A DNA stretch of 54,802 bases, taken from the NCBI GenBank assembly GCA_019113645.1, contig DXGZ01000065.1, positions 1 to 54,802 on the forward strand. The letters run 5' to 3'. Source of the DNA: Candidatus Mediterraneibacter vanvlietii (GTDB lineage: Bacteria; Bacillota; Clostridia; Lachnospirales; Lachnospiraceae). The notes beneath the pieces were generated by a model. The model was not told where the DNA came from. It saw only the letters and a program-made list of their open reading frames with translations, and ran no database searches. Of the stretch, positions 42,154-51,480 are shown in pieces. Numbering within the stretch: the first letter of the stretch is position 1; every line of letters begins with the position of its first letter. The translations under genes and the position numbers were made by a program.

Positions 42154-43437
42154 ATGAGCTATAAGAGACTGACCCCCTGCATTTTTATCGACGGGGGCAA
42201 AGCCGTCAGATGGTTTGACGATCCGGCTGTTATATCGGATGATGTCATCTCTCTGGCAAAACAATACTGTGAAAAAGGCGCGGATGAGCTGATCGTGTTT
42301 GACCTTTCCCATACGGATGATGAACATGATGAAGCCATTGACCTGATTAAGAAGATGAACCGTGCGATCAGCATCCCGATGATTGCCGGAGGCAATATCC
42401 GCCGCTCCGAAGATGTGAAGAAAATCCTGTATGCAGGTGCAAAACGCGCAGTACTTAACTTTTCAAAAGAGCTTTCCATCGACCTGATCGCCGAAGTTTC
42501 AAAACGATTCGGTAAGGAAAGGATCGCTGTTTCTTTAAACGATTTTGACACGCTGTTCAAGCAGCAGCATCTGATTGAAGAATACAGCACGGAAATTATA
42601 TTCATGCACAGACTGGATATGAATTCTGTTATGAATATTACCGGAATTCCGTGGGTTGTACTGACAGATACCATGGAGGAGAGCGAGATTCTCCGCATCC
42701 TGAAAAACAAAGGGGTAAAAGGAGTCTCCGGAATGTTTGTCAGCAACCCGGAGATGGATTTCAATCAGTTCAAAGCAGTCTGCGCAGAAGCCGGCATCAA
42801 GATGACTTCTTTTGAGAGCGTTATGGACTTCTCAGAGTTCAAACTGAATTCTGACGGTCTGATCCCTGTTATTGTACAGGATTATAAGACGAATGAAGTA
42901 CTTATGATGGCATATATGAACGAGGAGGCCTTCGACCATACGGTGAAGACCGGCCGGATGACCTATTACAGCAGGAGCAGGAAGTGCCAGTGGGTGAAGG
43001 GCGAGACTTCCGGACATTTCCAGTATGTGAAGTCTCTTGCCATTGACTGCGACAATGACACTCTGCTTGCAAAAGTGGAACAGGTTGGCGCTGCCTGCCA
43101 TACAGGCAACCGCTCCTGTTTCTATACAACTATTGTGGGCGCTGATTATGATGCCAAGAATCCTCTGCAGGTATTTGAATCCGTATACAATACGATCCTG
43201 GACCGCAGGCAGCATCCGAAAGAAGGATCTTATACAAATTATCTCTTTGAAAAAGGCATTGATAAGATCCTGAAGAAAGTGGGGGAGGAGGCGACAGAAA
43301 TCGTTATCGCCGCAAAGAATCCGAATCCGGAAGAAATCAAATACGAGATCTCTGATTTTCTCTACCACGCCATGGTTCTCATGGTGGAGCGCGGCGTCAC
43401 ATGGGAAGATATTACGAACGAGCTGGCGGATAGGTAA
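42154..43437 (+). CDS. hisIE: HisIE fused to an N-terminal HisA/HisF-like barrel
   Basis: Three parts. Residues about 1-225 resemble a HisF/HisA barrel ([63 protein letters not shown]). Residues 231-330 are HisI, phosphoribosyl-AMP cyclohydrolase, with DCDNDTLL and CHTGNRSCF metal motifs. Residues 338-427 are HisE, phosphoribosyl-ATP pyrophosphatase, with [14 protein letters not shown]. The barrel seems degenerate: the first-strand catalytic Asp of HisF (in CLD) is replaced in CIFIDGG, and AIDA is replaced by SLND. A pure HisF activity is therefore doubtful, while HisI and HisE look intact. AGAAGGAG lies before the ATG. Confidence 0.92.
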   Translation: MSYKRLTPCIFIDGGKAVRWFDDPAVISDDVISLAKQYCEKGADELIVFDLSHTDDEHDEAIDLIKKMNRAISIPMIAGGNIRRSEDVKKILYAGAKRAVLNFSKELSIDLIAEVSKRFGKERIAVSLNDFDTLFKQQHLIEEYSTEIIFMHRLDMNSVMNITGIPWVVLTDTMEESEILRILKNKGVKGVSGMFVSNPEMDFNQFKAVCAEAGIKMTSFESVMDFSEFKLNSDGLIPVIVQDYKTNEVLMMAYMNEEAFDHTVKTGRMTYYSRSRKCQWVKGETSGHFQYVKSLAIDCDNDTLLAKVEQVGAACHTGNRSCFYTTIVGADYDAKNPLQVFESVYNTILDRRQHPKEGSYTNYLFEKGIDKILKKVGEEATEIVIAAKNPNPEEIKYEISDFLYHAMVLMVERGVTWEDITNELADR

Positions 43438-43455
43438 TCGTTCTAAAGAAATTAC

Positions 43456-43506
43456 AACGGGCATAAGTTAGTGTAACAGACATTAACGCTTATGCCCGTT
43501 TTTTAT
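43456..43506 (+). terminator. his operon terminator
   Basis: Perfect 12-bp stem AACGGGCATAAG (43456-43467) with its complement (43489-43500), an inner GTTA/TAAC extension, then a T-run. Confidence 0.9.
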
Positions 43507-43591
43507 TGCCATTTTGTACTCCATCTGCAGGGGGAACGTCCCACGGGTGATTATTTTTTTACATATGTACGGGCATGGAAAGAAGGCTCCC

Positions 43592-43912
43592 ATGAATGAA
43601 TCCGAAGCACGCCGCCGCGAACTTCTCCGGCAGACAAGAAAGCTCTACCAGGACAGCAGTGACATCCCTGCCGTGCATCCCCGATACGGAAGAATCTATC
43701 ACAATCTGTACGGCAATGAGGATACCGAACCTGAAAAAGAAAGCAGCAGTTTCTATCTGCGCCTGGTCATCAGTATTCTCTGCTTCATCTGTTTTGTTTT
43801 CATGGAACAGAATAAGACAGAAGTAGCAGAAGTGAACAGTGATGTGATTGTGAATGAGATAGAAAAAGACATTGATATCAATACAGTTGCAGAGTCATGG
43901 AAGTCACTGTGA
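43592..43912 (+). CDS. Hypothetical membrane-anchored protein
   Basis: 106 residues, function unknown. A charged cytoplasmic start (NESEARRRELLRQTRKLYQ) contains an HPRYGRIYHNLYG motif. It is followed by one membrane helix (about 57-73: FYLRLVISILCFICFVF) and a C-terminal acidic, likely extracellular tail (SDVIVNEIEKDIDINTVAE). The start is taken as the ATG at 43592, preceded by AGAAGG; the frame is open further upstream. It stands alone between the his and licT operons. Confidence 0.7.
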   Translation: MNESEARRRELLRQTRKLYQDSSDIPAVHPRYGRIYHNLYGNEDTEPEKESSSFYLRLVISILCFICFVFMEQNKTEVAEVNSDVIVNEIEKDIDINTVAESWKSL

Positions 43913-43956
43913 TTTCCTGTTGCCGCGCCCTTTATTTTTATGAAAATTTAACAAAA

Positions 43957-43976
43957 TTAACAAAAATTTTTGTTAA
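43957..43976. promoter_or_regulatory. 20-bp perfect palindrome upstream of licT promoter
   Basis: TTAACAAAAATTTTTGTTAA lies 10 bp before the -35 box of the licT promoter. It may be an operator, or a weak A/T terminator for the upstream gene. It does not match the catabolite-response (cre) consensus. Confidence 0.4.
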
Positions 43977-43985
43977 CTATTGTTC

Positions 43986-44014
43986 TGGACAAATCTAATG
44001 GTATTTGTTATGAT
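43986..44014 (+). promoter_or_regulatory. licT operon promoter
   Basis: -35 TGGACA (43986-43991) and -10 TATGAT (44009-44014), 17-bp spacing, upstream of the RAT leader. Confidence 0.65.
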
Positions 44015-44043
44015 GACTAATGTTGAAAATGAATAAGCGGGAA

Positions 44044-44081
44044 GGCTTGTTACTGAAATATGATTATCGTCAGGCAAGACC
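44044..44081 (+). promoter_or_regulatory. RAT antiterminator (LicT/BglG RNA target) before licT
   Basis: GGCTTGTTACTG at the 5' side and CAGGCAAGACC at the 3' side match the ribonucleic antiterminator (RAT) element bound by LicT/BglG proteins. Its 3' end (44079-44081) overlaps the 5' arm of the following terminator, so the two structures exclude each other: autoregulation by antitermination. Confidence 0.88.
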
Positions 44082-44121
44082 TATAGTCTGAATGTAACAC
44101 GTTCAGATTATAGGTCTTTTT
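44079..44121 (+). terminator. LicT-controlled terminator
   Basis: Arms 44079-44093 and 44102-44116 pair at 14 of 15 positions, followed by five T. The overlap with RAT at 44079-44081 gives the switch. Confidence 0.88.
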
Positions 44122-44144
44122 ATATTTGTCAGGAGGCTGCCAGA

Positions 44145-45014
44145 ATGAGAGTAAGCAAAATACTGAATAATAATCTCGTTTTATCCAAAAATGAAAAAAA
44201 TGAGGAGATCATTGTAAAAGGTCTTGGGATTGGTTTCCGCGCAAAACGCGGGGATAAAATAGACGAGTCCCTGATTGAAAAGATATTTTATCCTGAAAAT
44301 CATCAAAACAGCATCCAGATCCAGCAGTATCTGTTGTCTATTCCGGAGGAATATCTGGATTTTGTACAGAAATTTGTAGACAAAGTCAGAGAAAGAGAGC
44401 CGGATCTTCACCTGAACAACAGCATATACCTTTCTCTGAGCGATCATATCATGGGAACTGTGGAGCGCTTTGGAAACGGCATATGTCTCAAAAACGTCCT
44501 TCTTCTGGATATTCAGCAGCTCTATAAAAAAGAGTACGAATACGGCCTCAATATGGTAGAAGAAGTCAACCGGACATTTCATGTACAGCTTCCGGCGGAC
44601 GAGGCCGGATTTATTGCCCTGCATTTTGTAAATGCAGAAGAGGGGCAGCAGAACAATGACAGCTATCAGATCGCCATGATCGTAAATCAGGTACAGGAAA
44701 TCGTTAAAACATTTTTTTCAGATATTACTTTCAATGAATCGAGCCTTTATTATCAGAGGTTCCTGACGCATTTAAAATATTTTGCACAGCGGTATCTTCA
44801 TAAAGAACTCCAGTATGACGAAGATGAAAACCTCTTCCAGATCATACAGGAACAATGCCGTGAGGCATACGGATGTGTAAAGCTGATCTATCTTATGATG
44901 GAAGAAAAATATCACTATGCACTGAGCAAGGAAGAGATGGTGTACCTCTCTATTCATATTCAGACAAATGTTGATAAATCCCGCGCTCTTGCAGCGAAAA
45001 AACTGCAGGATTAG
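44145..45014 (+). CDS. licT: LicT/BglG family transcription antiterminator
   Basis: RNA-binding regulator of beta-glucoside genes. The N-terminal CAT domain (about 1-55: ILNNNLVLSKN, then GLGIGFRAKRGD) binds RAT RNA. Two PTS regulation domains follow (about 65-170 and 172-289); conserved His are seen in LSDHIMGTVERF, FHVQLPADEAGFIALHF, LTHLKYFAQRY and LSIHIQTNV. These are phosphorylated by HPr and the EII protein, so activity follows sugar supply. GGAGG precedes the ATG. It regulates its own leader and probably the downstream PTS leader. Confidence 0.95.
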   Translation: MRVSKILNNNLVLSKNEKNEEIIVKGLGIGFRAKRGDKIDESLIEKIFYPENHQNSIQIQQYLLSIPEEYLDFVQKFVDKVREREPDLHLNNSIYLSLSDHIMGTVERFGNGICLKNVLLLDIQQLYKKEYEYGLNMVEEVNRTFHVQLPADEAGFIALHFVNAEEGQQNNDSYQIAMIVNQVQEIVKTFFSDITFNESSLYYQRFLTHLKYFAQRYLHKELQYDEDENLFQIIQEQCREAYGCVKLIYLMMEEKYHYALSKEEMVYLSIHIQTNVDKSRALAAKKLQD

Positions 45015-45046
45015 CGGACAGATACCAAAACACTACTGTTTGTACT

Positions 45047-45088
45047 GGCTTGTAACTGATGTGTTCGGCCGGCATATCAGGCAAGACC
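45047..45088 (+). promoter_or_regulatory. Second RAT element before the PTS gene
   Basis: GGCTTGTAACTGAT at the 5' side and ATCAGGCAAGACC at the 3' side reproduce the RAT pattern with a longer apical part than the first copy. Instead of a terminator, the RAT 3' end overlaps a hairpin that contains the ribosome site of the PTS gene. Confidence 0.8.
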
Positions 45089-45112
45089 TTTCAATAAAAA
45101 ATTATTTAAAGG
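45087..45112 (+). promoter_or_regulatory. Hairpin sequestering the PTS gene ribosome binding site
   Basis: CCTTTCAATAA (45087-45097) pairs with TTATTTAAAGG (45102-45112), 10 of 11 positions, loop AAAA. The 3' arm holds the AAAGG of the AAAGGAG site, 7 nt from the ATG at 45122. There is no T-run, so it is not a terminator. The first two bases belong to RAT. Confidence 0.6.
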
Positions 45113-45121
45113 AGAACAGAC

Positions 45122-46999
45122 ATGAAAAAGGATTATTCAAAATCAGCGGATACGCTGGTTCAGGCAATGGGCGGCAAAGACAATATCACCCGTGTCTTCC
45201 ACTGCATGACAAGACTCAGATTCTATGTAAAAGACAAGAATAAGATCGACGAGGCACGCATCAAAAAACTCCCTGAAATTTCCGGAGTAAACTGGCATCA
45301 GGATCAGTTTCAGGTAATTGCCGGCAATGAGGTAAATGAAATGTATGCGGAGCTTGTAAAAATGGGCGTGCCGAATGACGATACAGACTCTTCTGTGCAG
45401 TCAGCACAAAAGAAGGGTATCGGCTCTGCGATCATTGACTCCATCACCGGATGTATGACACCGATGATCCCGGCTCTTACTGCTGCCGGTATGATCAAGG
45501 TGGTGCTTACGCTTCTTACGACATTCAATCTTGTAAGCGATACGTCCAGCACCTATCAGGTGATTTCCTTTATCGGTGATGCGGCATTCTATTTCATGCC
45601 GTTTCTGATCGCTGCAAACGCTGCAAAAGTATTTAACGTAAACCAGTCCCTTGCGCTGATCATTGCCGGTGTGTTCCTGCACCCGAATTTTACGGCAATG
45701 ATCGAATCAGGTGATCCGATCACGTTTTTTTCCATCCCGGTAACGCCGACGACTTACAGCTATTCTGTAATCCCTGTTATCCTGATGGTATGGATCATGT
45801 CCTATATTGTAAAACTTGTAGACAGAATCACTCCCCGTATTGTGAAGCTGATTCTTCATCCGACACTTGTCATCCTGATCAGTGCGCCCATCGCCATCAT
45901 CGTTGTTGGACCGCTCGGCGGCATCATCGGTGACGGACTCGCTGTTGCAATCGACTTCCTGTCCGCGAAGCTCGGATTCATTATTGTCGGAATCTTAAGC
46001 GCGGCATTCCCGTTCATCGTAATGACAGGTATGCACCATGCGCTCACTCCGATCGGTCTCAACGCAGTGGCTACCGGAGGAGATACACTCATCTTTGTTT
46101 CACAGGTATGCTCTAATGTGGCACAGGGAGGCGCATCACTTGCAGTTGCAGTAAAATCAAAAGACAAGAACATGAAACAGCTCGCCAGCGCATCCGGTAT
46201 TTCCGCGCTTATGGGAATTACAGAGCCGGCTCTTTACGGTGTAACCCTGAAGCTGAAACGTCCGGTAGTTGCTGCTGCCATCGCAGCAGGTATCGGCGGT
46301 ATCGTAGGCGGACTTCTTCAGGTAACAATTTATATCGCTCAGAACTGTCTTCTCGCAATTCCTGCATTTATCGGAGATAAAGGCATGACTAACTTCTTCT
46401 ACGGTCTTCTGATGATCGCGGTATCTTTTGCGGGATCATTTATCCTCACGATTGTCTTCGGATTCAAGGATGAACCTGAAGAGGGGGAAGGTACAGAAGA
46501 GACAGCCGAAGCTACAGAATCAGAAGCTAAGCCTCTGGTGGAAAAGATCCAGATTCTTGCGCCGGCAACAGGCACTGTAAAGGATATCACAGAAGTACCT
46601 GATAAAACATTTGCCGATAAAGTTCTCGGAGACGGAGCAGCGATCATTCCGGAAGAAGGAAAGATCTATGCACCGGCTGACGGTACAGTCGTAAATATCA
46701 TGGATACTAAACACGGAATCATGTTTCTTACATCACAGGGAGTGGAACTTCTGATCCACATTGGTCTTGAGACAGTAAACCTGAAAGGAAAATATTTTAC
46801 TTCCCATACAGAAAACGGCGCGCAGGTAAAAGCAGGCGACCTGCTTGTGGAATTCGATCTGGACGCTATTAAAAAAGAAGGTTATAACCCGGTTACACCG
46901 ATCGTTGTAACAAACGGTGACAATTATATCCGTTCTGTAAATATGATAAAATCAGGCGAGAAAGCATCCCACGGAGACTGCCTGATTACAATCGTCTGA
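45122..46999 (+). CDS. Beta-glucoside PTS transporter subunit IIBCA
   Basis: Phosphotransferase permease that imports and phosphorylates aryl- or beta-glucosides. IIB is N-terminal with phospho-Cys28 in VFHCMTRLRFYV. IIC (about 105-455) has about ten membrane helices and the GMHHALTPIGLNAVATGG signature. IIA is C-terminal with phospho-His546 in VELLIHIGLETV and starts near ILAPATGTV. The order B-C-A matches BglP/BglF. It is under a RAT-associated leader and is followed by the phospho-beta-glucosidase gene. The sugar is probably a beta-glucoside, since the partner is GH1. Confidence 0.96.
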   Translation: MKKDYSKSADTLVQAMGGKDNITRVFHCMTRLRFYVKDKNKIDEARIKKLPEISGVNWHQDQFQVIAGNEVNEMYAELVKMGVPNDDTDSSVQSAQKKGIGSAIIDSITGCMTPMIPALTAAGMIKVVLTLLTTFNLVSDTSSTYQVISFIGDAAFYFMPFLIAANAAKVFNVNQSLALIIAGVFLHPNFTAMIESGDPITFFSIPVTPTTYSYSVIPVILMVWIMSYIVKLVDRITPRIVKLILHPTLVILISAPIAIIVVGPLGGIIGDGLAVAIDFLSAKLGFIIVGILSAAFPFIVMTGMHHALTPIGLNAVATGGDTLIFVSQVCSNVAQGGASLAVAVKSKDKNMKQLASASGISALMGITEPALYGVTLKLKRPVVAAAIAAGIGGIVGGLLQVTIYIAQNCLLAIPAFIGDKGMTNFFYGLLMIAVSFAGSFILTIVFGFKDEPEEGEGTEETAEATESEAKPLVEKIQILAPATGTVKDITEVPDKTFADKVLGDGAAIIPEEGKIYAPADGTVVNIMDTKHGIMFLTSQGVELLIHIGLETVNLKGKYFTSHTENGAQVKAGDLLVEFDLDAIKKEGYNPVTPIVVTNGDNYIRSVNMIKSGEKASHGDCLITIV

Positions 47000-47021
47000 A
47001 CAGCCTTGCAAATATTTCTGA

Positions 47022-48491
<1,470 letters not shown>

Positions 48492-48519
48492 ACAAGTGCC
48501 CGCCGGGCGCACCTAAAAA

Positions 48520-48549
48520 GGCAGAGCCAAAATTTGGCTCTGCCATATA
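48520..48549 (+). terminator. Terminator of the licT-PTS-bgl operon
   Basis: GGCAGAGCCAAA (48520-48531) and its perfect complement (48533-48544), preceded by A-run and followed by ATATATTTTT. Confidence 0.8.
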
Positions 48550-48556
48550 TTTTTAA

Positions 48557-48709
48557 TCATTTCTTTTTATGCGTTACATAGGCTGTAAATATTGTAATAA
48601 ACGGGGCTGAAATAAAAAATATTTTTGCATAAACAACTGTAAAACTGCACTTTCCCAAAAACATAATAGAAAATATAAGTCCTATACCTATAACAAACCA
48701 ACATAACAA
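48557..48709 (-). CDS. Possible small two-helix membrane protein, TTG start or disrupted
   Basis: Reading the minus strand from TTG at 48709 gives about 50 residues: LLCWFVIGIGLIFSIMFLGK, then a second hydrophobic helix (AKIFFISAPFITIFTAYV) and a basic end (THKKK), the profile of a real small membrane protein. No ATG starts this frame. Five codons before the TTG is an in-frame TGA; before that a GTG-AAA-AAA-AGA start could have given MKKR, so the gene may be a pseudogene with a nonsense codon. A different frame here (48567-48773) is less protein-like. The rest of 48492-48887 holds a terminator, a 12-bp tandem repeat and a promoter. Confidence 0.35.
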   Translation of the reverse strand: MLCWFVIGIGLIFSIMFLGKCSFTVVYAKIFFISAPFITIFTAYVTHKKK

Positions 48710-48774
48710 TCCGATATATTCTTTTCATCTTTTTTTCACCGTTAGTTTTCCATATATATTTAAACTGAATCATA

Positions 48775-48798
48775 GAATTGCAAAGCGAATTGCAAAGC
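48775..48798. repeat. 12-bp tandem repeat
   Basis: GAATTGCAAAGC occurs twice in a row, 15 bp upstream of the -35 box of the next promoter; a third partial match (GGATTGCAAA) lies after the -10 box. It could be an operator. Confidence 0.5.
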
Positions 48799-48812
48799 CA
48801 GCCGTAAAAAGC

Positions 48813-48841
48813 TTGAAGTTCCCCTTCATAAGGTTTATAAT
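48813..48841 (+). promoter_or_regulatory. Promoter of the radical SAM/rng operon
   Basis: -35 TTGAAG (48813-48818) and -10 TATAAT (48836-48841), 17-bp spacing, about 45 nt before the start at 48888. Confidence 0.65.
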
Positions 48842-48887
48842 ATTGCGGATTGCAAATACCATTTTCACTTTAAAATTGAGGTAAAAT

Positions 48888-50753
48888 ATGAGAAAACTGG
48901 CTTTAGATGACGATATATTATTGAGTATCGAAAAACCCGCCCGCTACATCGGCGGTGAGGTCAACGCAGTAATGAAAGACAAAAATGATGTGGATTTACG
49001 CTTTGCCATGTGCTTCCCGGACGTCTACGAAATCGGTTCCTCCCACCTCGGGATCCAGATCCTATATGACATGTTCAACCGGCGGGAAGACGTCTGGTGC
49101 GAGAGAGTCTACTCTCCCTGGACAGATCTTGACAAAGTGATGCGCGAGAAGGACATCCCGCTCTTTGCCCTGGAATCTCAGGAGCCGGTCCGGGACTTTG
49201 ACTTCCTGGGAATCACGATCCAGTTCGAGATGTGCTACACCAATATTCTGCAGGTGCTGGAGCTCTCCCATATTCCGCTTCACGCATCGGACCGTACACT
49301 GGAAGATCCGTTTGTGATCGGCGGAGGTCCATGCACCTACAACCCGGAACCGCTTGCGGAATTTTTTGACATTTTCTATATCGGCGAGGGGGAAACCGTG
49401 TATGACGAACTCTTTGACGCGTATAAGGAGTGGAAGAAGAATGGAGGCAGCAGGCAGCAGTTCCTGGAACGGGCAGCGCAGATTGAAGGACTCTATGTCC
49501 CCATGTTCTACGATGCAGAGTATAATGAAGACGGCACATTGCATTCCTTTACCCCGAACAATCCAAACGCGCCCGCCAGAGTGAAGAAGCAGGTGGTTAT
49601 GGATGTTACAGACGCGCCCTATCCGATGAACCCCGTTGTTCCATTCATCAAAGCAACACAGGACCGCGTGGTACTGGAGATTCAGAGAGGCTGCATCCGC
49701 GGATGCCGTTTCTGCCAGGCCGGAATGATCTACCGTCCCACAAGAGAGAGGAACGTGGAGCGCCTTAAGGAATATGCGCGCCAGATGCTTCAGAGTACGG
49801 GACACGAGGAAATTTCCCTGAGTTCCTTAAGTTCCAGCGACTACTCAGAACTCAAGGAACTGGTCACTTTCCTGATCGATGAGTTCAAGGAAAAAGGAAT
49901 CAATATTTCCCTGCCTTCCCTGCGCATCGACGCCTTCTCTCTTGATGTGATGAGCAAAGTGCAGGATATCCGGAAGAGCAGCCTGACGTTCGCACCGGAA
50001 GCCGGATCTCAGCGCATGCGCAATGTAATTAATAAGGGACTCACAGAAGAGGATATTCTGGACGGAGCCGGACAGGCTTTTGAGGGCGGCTGGACAAAAG
50101 TGAAGCTCTATTTCATGCTTGGACTTCCTACAGAAACTGAAGAGGATATGAAGGAGATTGCCCGTCTCTCAGACCGCGTTGCCCGGCGTTATTACGAGAT
50201 ACCGAAAGAAAACCGCCATGGAAAATGCCAGATCACTGCGAGTTCCTCCTTCTTTGTGCCGAAGCCCTTTACTCCATTTCAGTGGGCTTCCATGTGCACG
50301 GCGGAAGAGTATTCCCGCCGCGCGTTCCTGGTAAGAGACGAATTCCAGGCACAGTTGAACCGGAAGAGTCTGAAGTACAACTGGCACGATGCAGACGGCA
50401 CCGTGCTGGAGGGCGTGATGGCAAGAGGCGACCGCAGGGTAGGAAAGGTGATCGAAGAGGCTTACCGTCTCGGATGTCTGTTCGACTCCTGGACTGAAAG
50501 TTTTCGCAACGATCTGTGGATGCAGGCGTTTGAAAATACAGGCGTGGACATTGCCTTCTACAACCTCAGGAAACGGGAGAAGGACGAGCTGTTCCCCTGG
50601 GATTTCATCGATATCGGCGTGAGCCGTTCCTTCCTCTACAGAGAGTGGGAGAGGGCAATGGCCGGAGAGGTCACGCCAAACTGCCGGATGCAGTGTTCCG
50701 GCTGCGGAGCGGCAAAATTCGGAGGAGGTGTCTGCTATGAAGGCAAGAATTAA
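48888..50753 (+). CDS. TIGR03960 family B12-binding/radical SAM protein
   Basis: Radical SAM protein of unknown reaction, conserved ahead of rng and rplU in clostridia. An N-terminal B12-binding-like domain (about 30-200: FAMCFPDVYEIGSSHLGIQI) precedes the SAM core with RGCIRGCRFCQAGMIYRPTR (CxxxCxxC). A C-terminal part ends with CSGCGA cysteines. Length is 621 residues. The next gene starts inside its 3' end. The pair probably modifies RNA or a ribosomal component, but this is only inferred from neighbours. Confidence 0.94.
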   Translation: MRKLALDDDILLSIEKPARYIGGEVNAVMKDKNDVDLRFAMCFPDVYEIGSSHLGIQILYDMFNRREDVWCERVYSPWTDLDKVMREKDIPLFALESQEPVRDFDFLGITIQFEMCYTNILQVLELSHIPLHASDRTLEDPFVIGGGPCTYNPEPLAEFFDIFYIGEGETVYDELFDAYKEWKKNGGSRQQFLERAAQIEGLYVPMFYDAEYNEDGTLHSFTPNNPNAPARVKKQVVMDVTDAPYPMNPVVPFIKATQDRVVLEIQRGCIRGCRFCQAGMIYRPTRERNVERLKEYARQMLQSTGHEEISLSSLSSSDYSELKELVTFLIDEFKEKGINISLPSLRIDAFSLDVMSKVQDIRKSSLTFAPEAGSQRMRNVINKGLTEEDILDGAGQAFEGGWTKVKLYFMLGLPTETEEDMKEIARLSDRVARRYYEIPKENRHGKCQITASSSFFVPKPFTPFQWASMCTAEEYSRRAFLVRDEFQAQLNRKSLKYNWHDADGTVLEGVMARGDRRVGKVIEEAYRLGCLFDSWTESFRNDLWMQAFENTGVDIAFYNLRKREKDELFPWDFIDIGVSRSFLYREWERAMAGEVTPNCRMQCSGCGAAKFGGGVCYEGKN

Positions 50754-51453
50754 GTTCCGCAAATACGGTGTCCTTCGCTTCATCGGACACCTGGATGTGA
50801 TGCGGTATTTTCAGAAAGTAATGAGACGGGCGGATATTCCCATCGCATTTACAGGCGGCTACAGCCCGCATATGATCATGTCATTTGCCAGCCCGCTGGG
50901 AATCGGACTGACCAGCGACGGAGAGTATCTTGACATTGAACTTACCGCTCCCGTTGACAGCCGCGAAGCGGTAAAGCGCATGAATGAGACCGGGGTTGAA
51001 GGAATCGAAGTCCTGAGCATCCGGCAGATTGCGGAAGAGAAGAAGATGACAGGAATGACGATCCTGGCCGGCGCGGATTATCTTATATCCATTCGGAAGG
51101 GGAGTCTGCCTGAAAACTGGAAGCAGAGTTTTGAGAACTTCATGAATCAGAAAGAGATCCGTGTTCTGAAGCAGACGAAGAGAAGCGAGAAGGAAGTGGA
51201 TATCCGTCCGCTGATCTATTCCTGGGAGTTCCGTGGGGATTCCATCTACGTGCAGTGTGCGGCTGGCAGCGCGCAGAACCTAAAACCGGATCTTATTATG
51301 GAAACCTTTTTGAAACAGGAAAGCATTCCGGAGGATTCCGTACGTTTCCACTTTCACCGGCTGGAAATGTACGCTGACGGGGCGGCAGTGGGAGTCGGAG
51401 AAGGGCTTGTCACCCTGGAGTCACTGGGAAGCGATATGACCGAGATTCAGTAA
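50737..51453 (+). CDS. TIGR03936/DUF2344 radical-SAM-associated protein
   Basis: Partner protein of the preceding radical SAM enzyme; in some bacteria the two are fused. The start is the ATG at 50737, with GGAGGTG 7-8 nt upstream, overlapping the previous gene by 17 bp. The family start ARIKFRKYGVLRFIGHLDVMRYFQKVMRRA is followed by GGYSPHMIMSFASPLGIGLTSDGEY. Length is 238 residues. Function unknown. Confidence 0.92.
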   Translation: MKARIKFRKYGVLRFIGHLDVMRYFQKVMRRADIPIAFTGGYSPHMIMSFASPLGIGLTSDGEYLDIELTAPVDSREAVKRMNETGVEGIEVLSIRQIAEEKKMTGMTILAGADYLISIRKGSLPENWKQSFENFMNQKEIRVLKQTKRSEKEVDIRPLIYSWEFRGDSIYVQCAAGSAQNLKPDLIMETFLKQESIPEDSVRFHFHRLEMYADGAAVGVGEGLVTLESLGSDMTEIQ

Positions 51454-51480
51454 TTATTATCACAAAGGGGCCTGTATTAT

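Noticed and set aside
44968-45243. 91-codon frame bridging licT and the PTS gene
   Set aside because: It overlaps both real genes and the RAT leader and has no family features.
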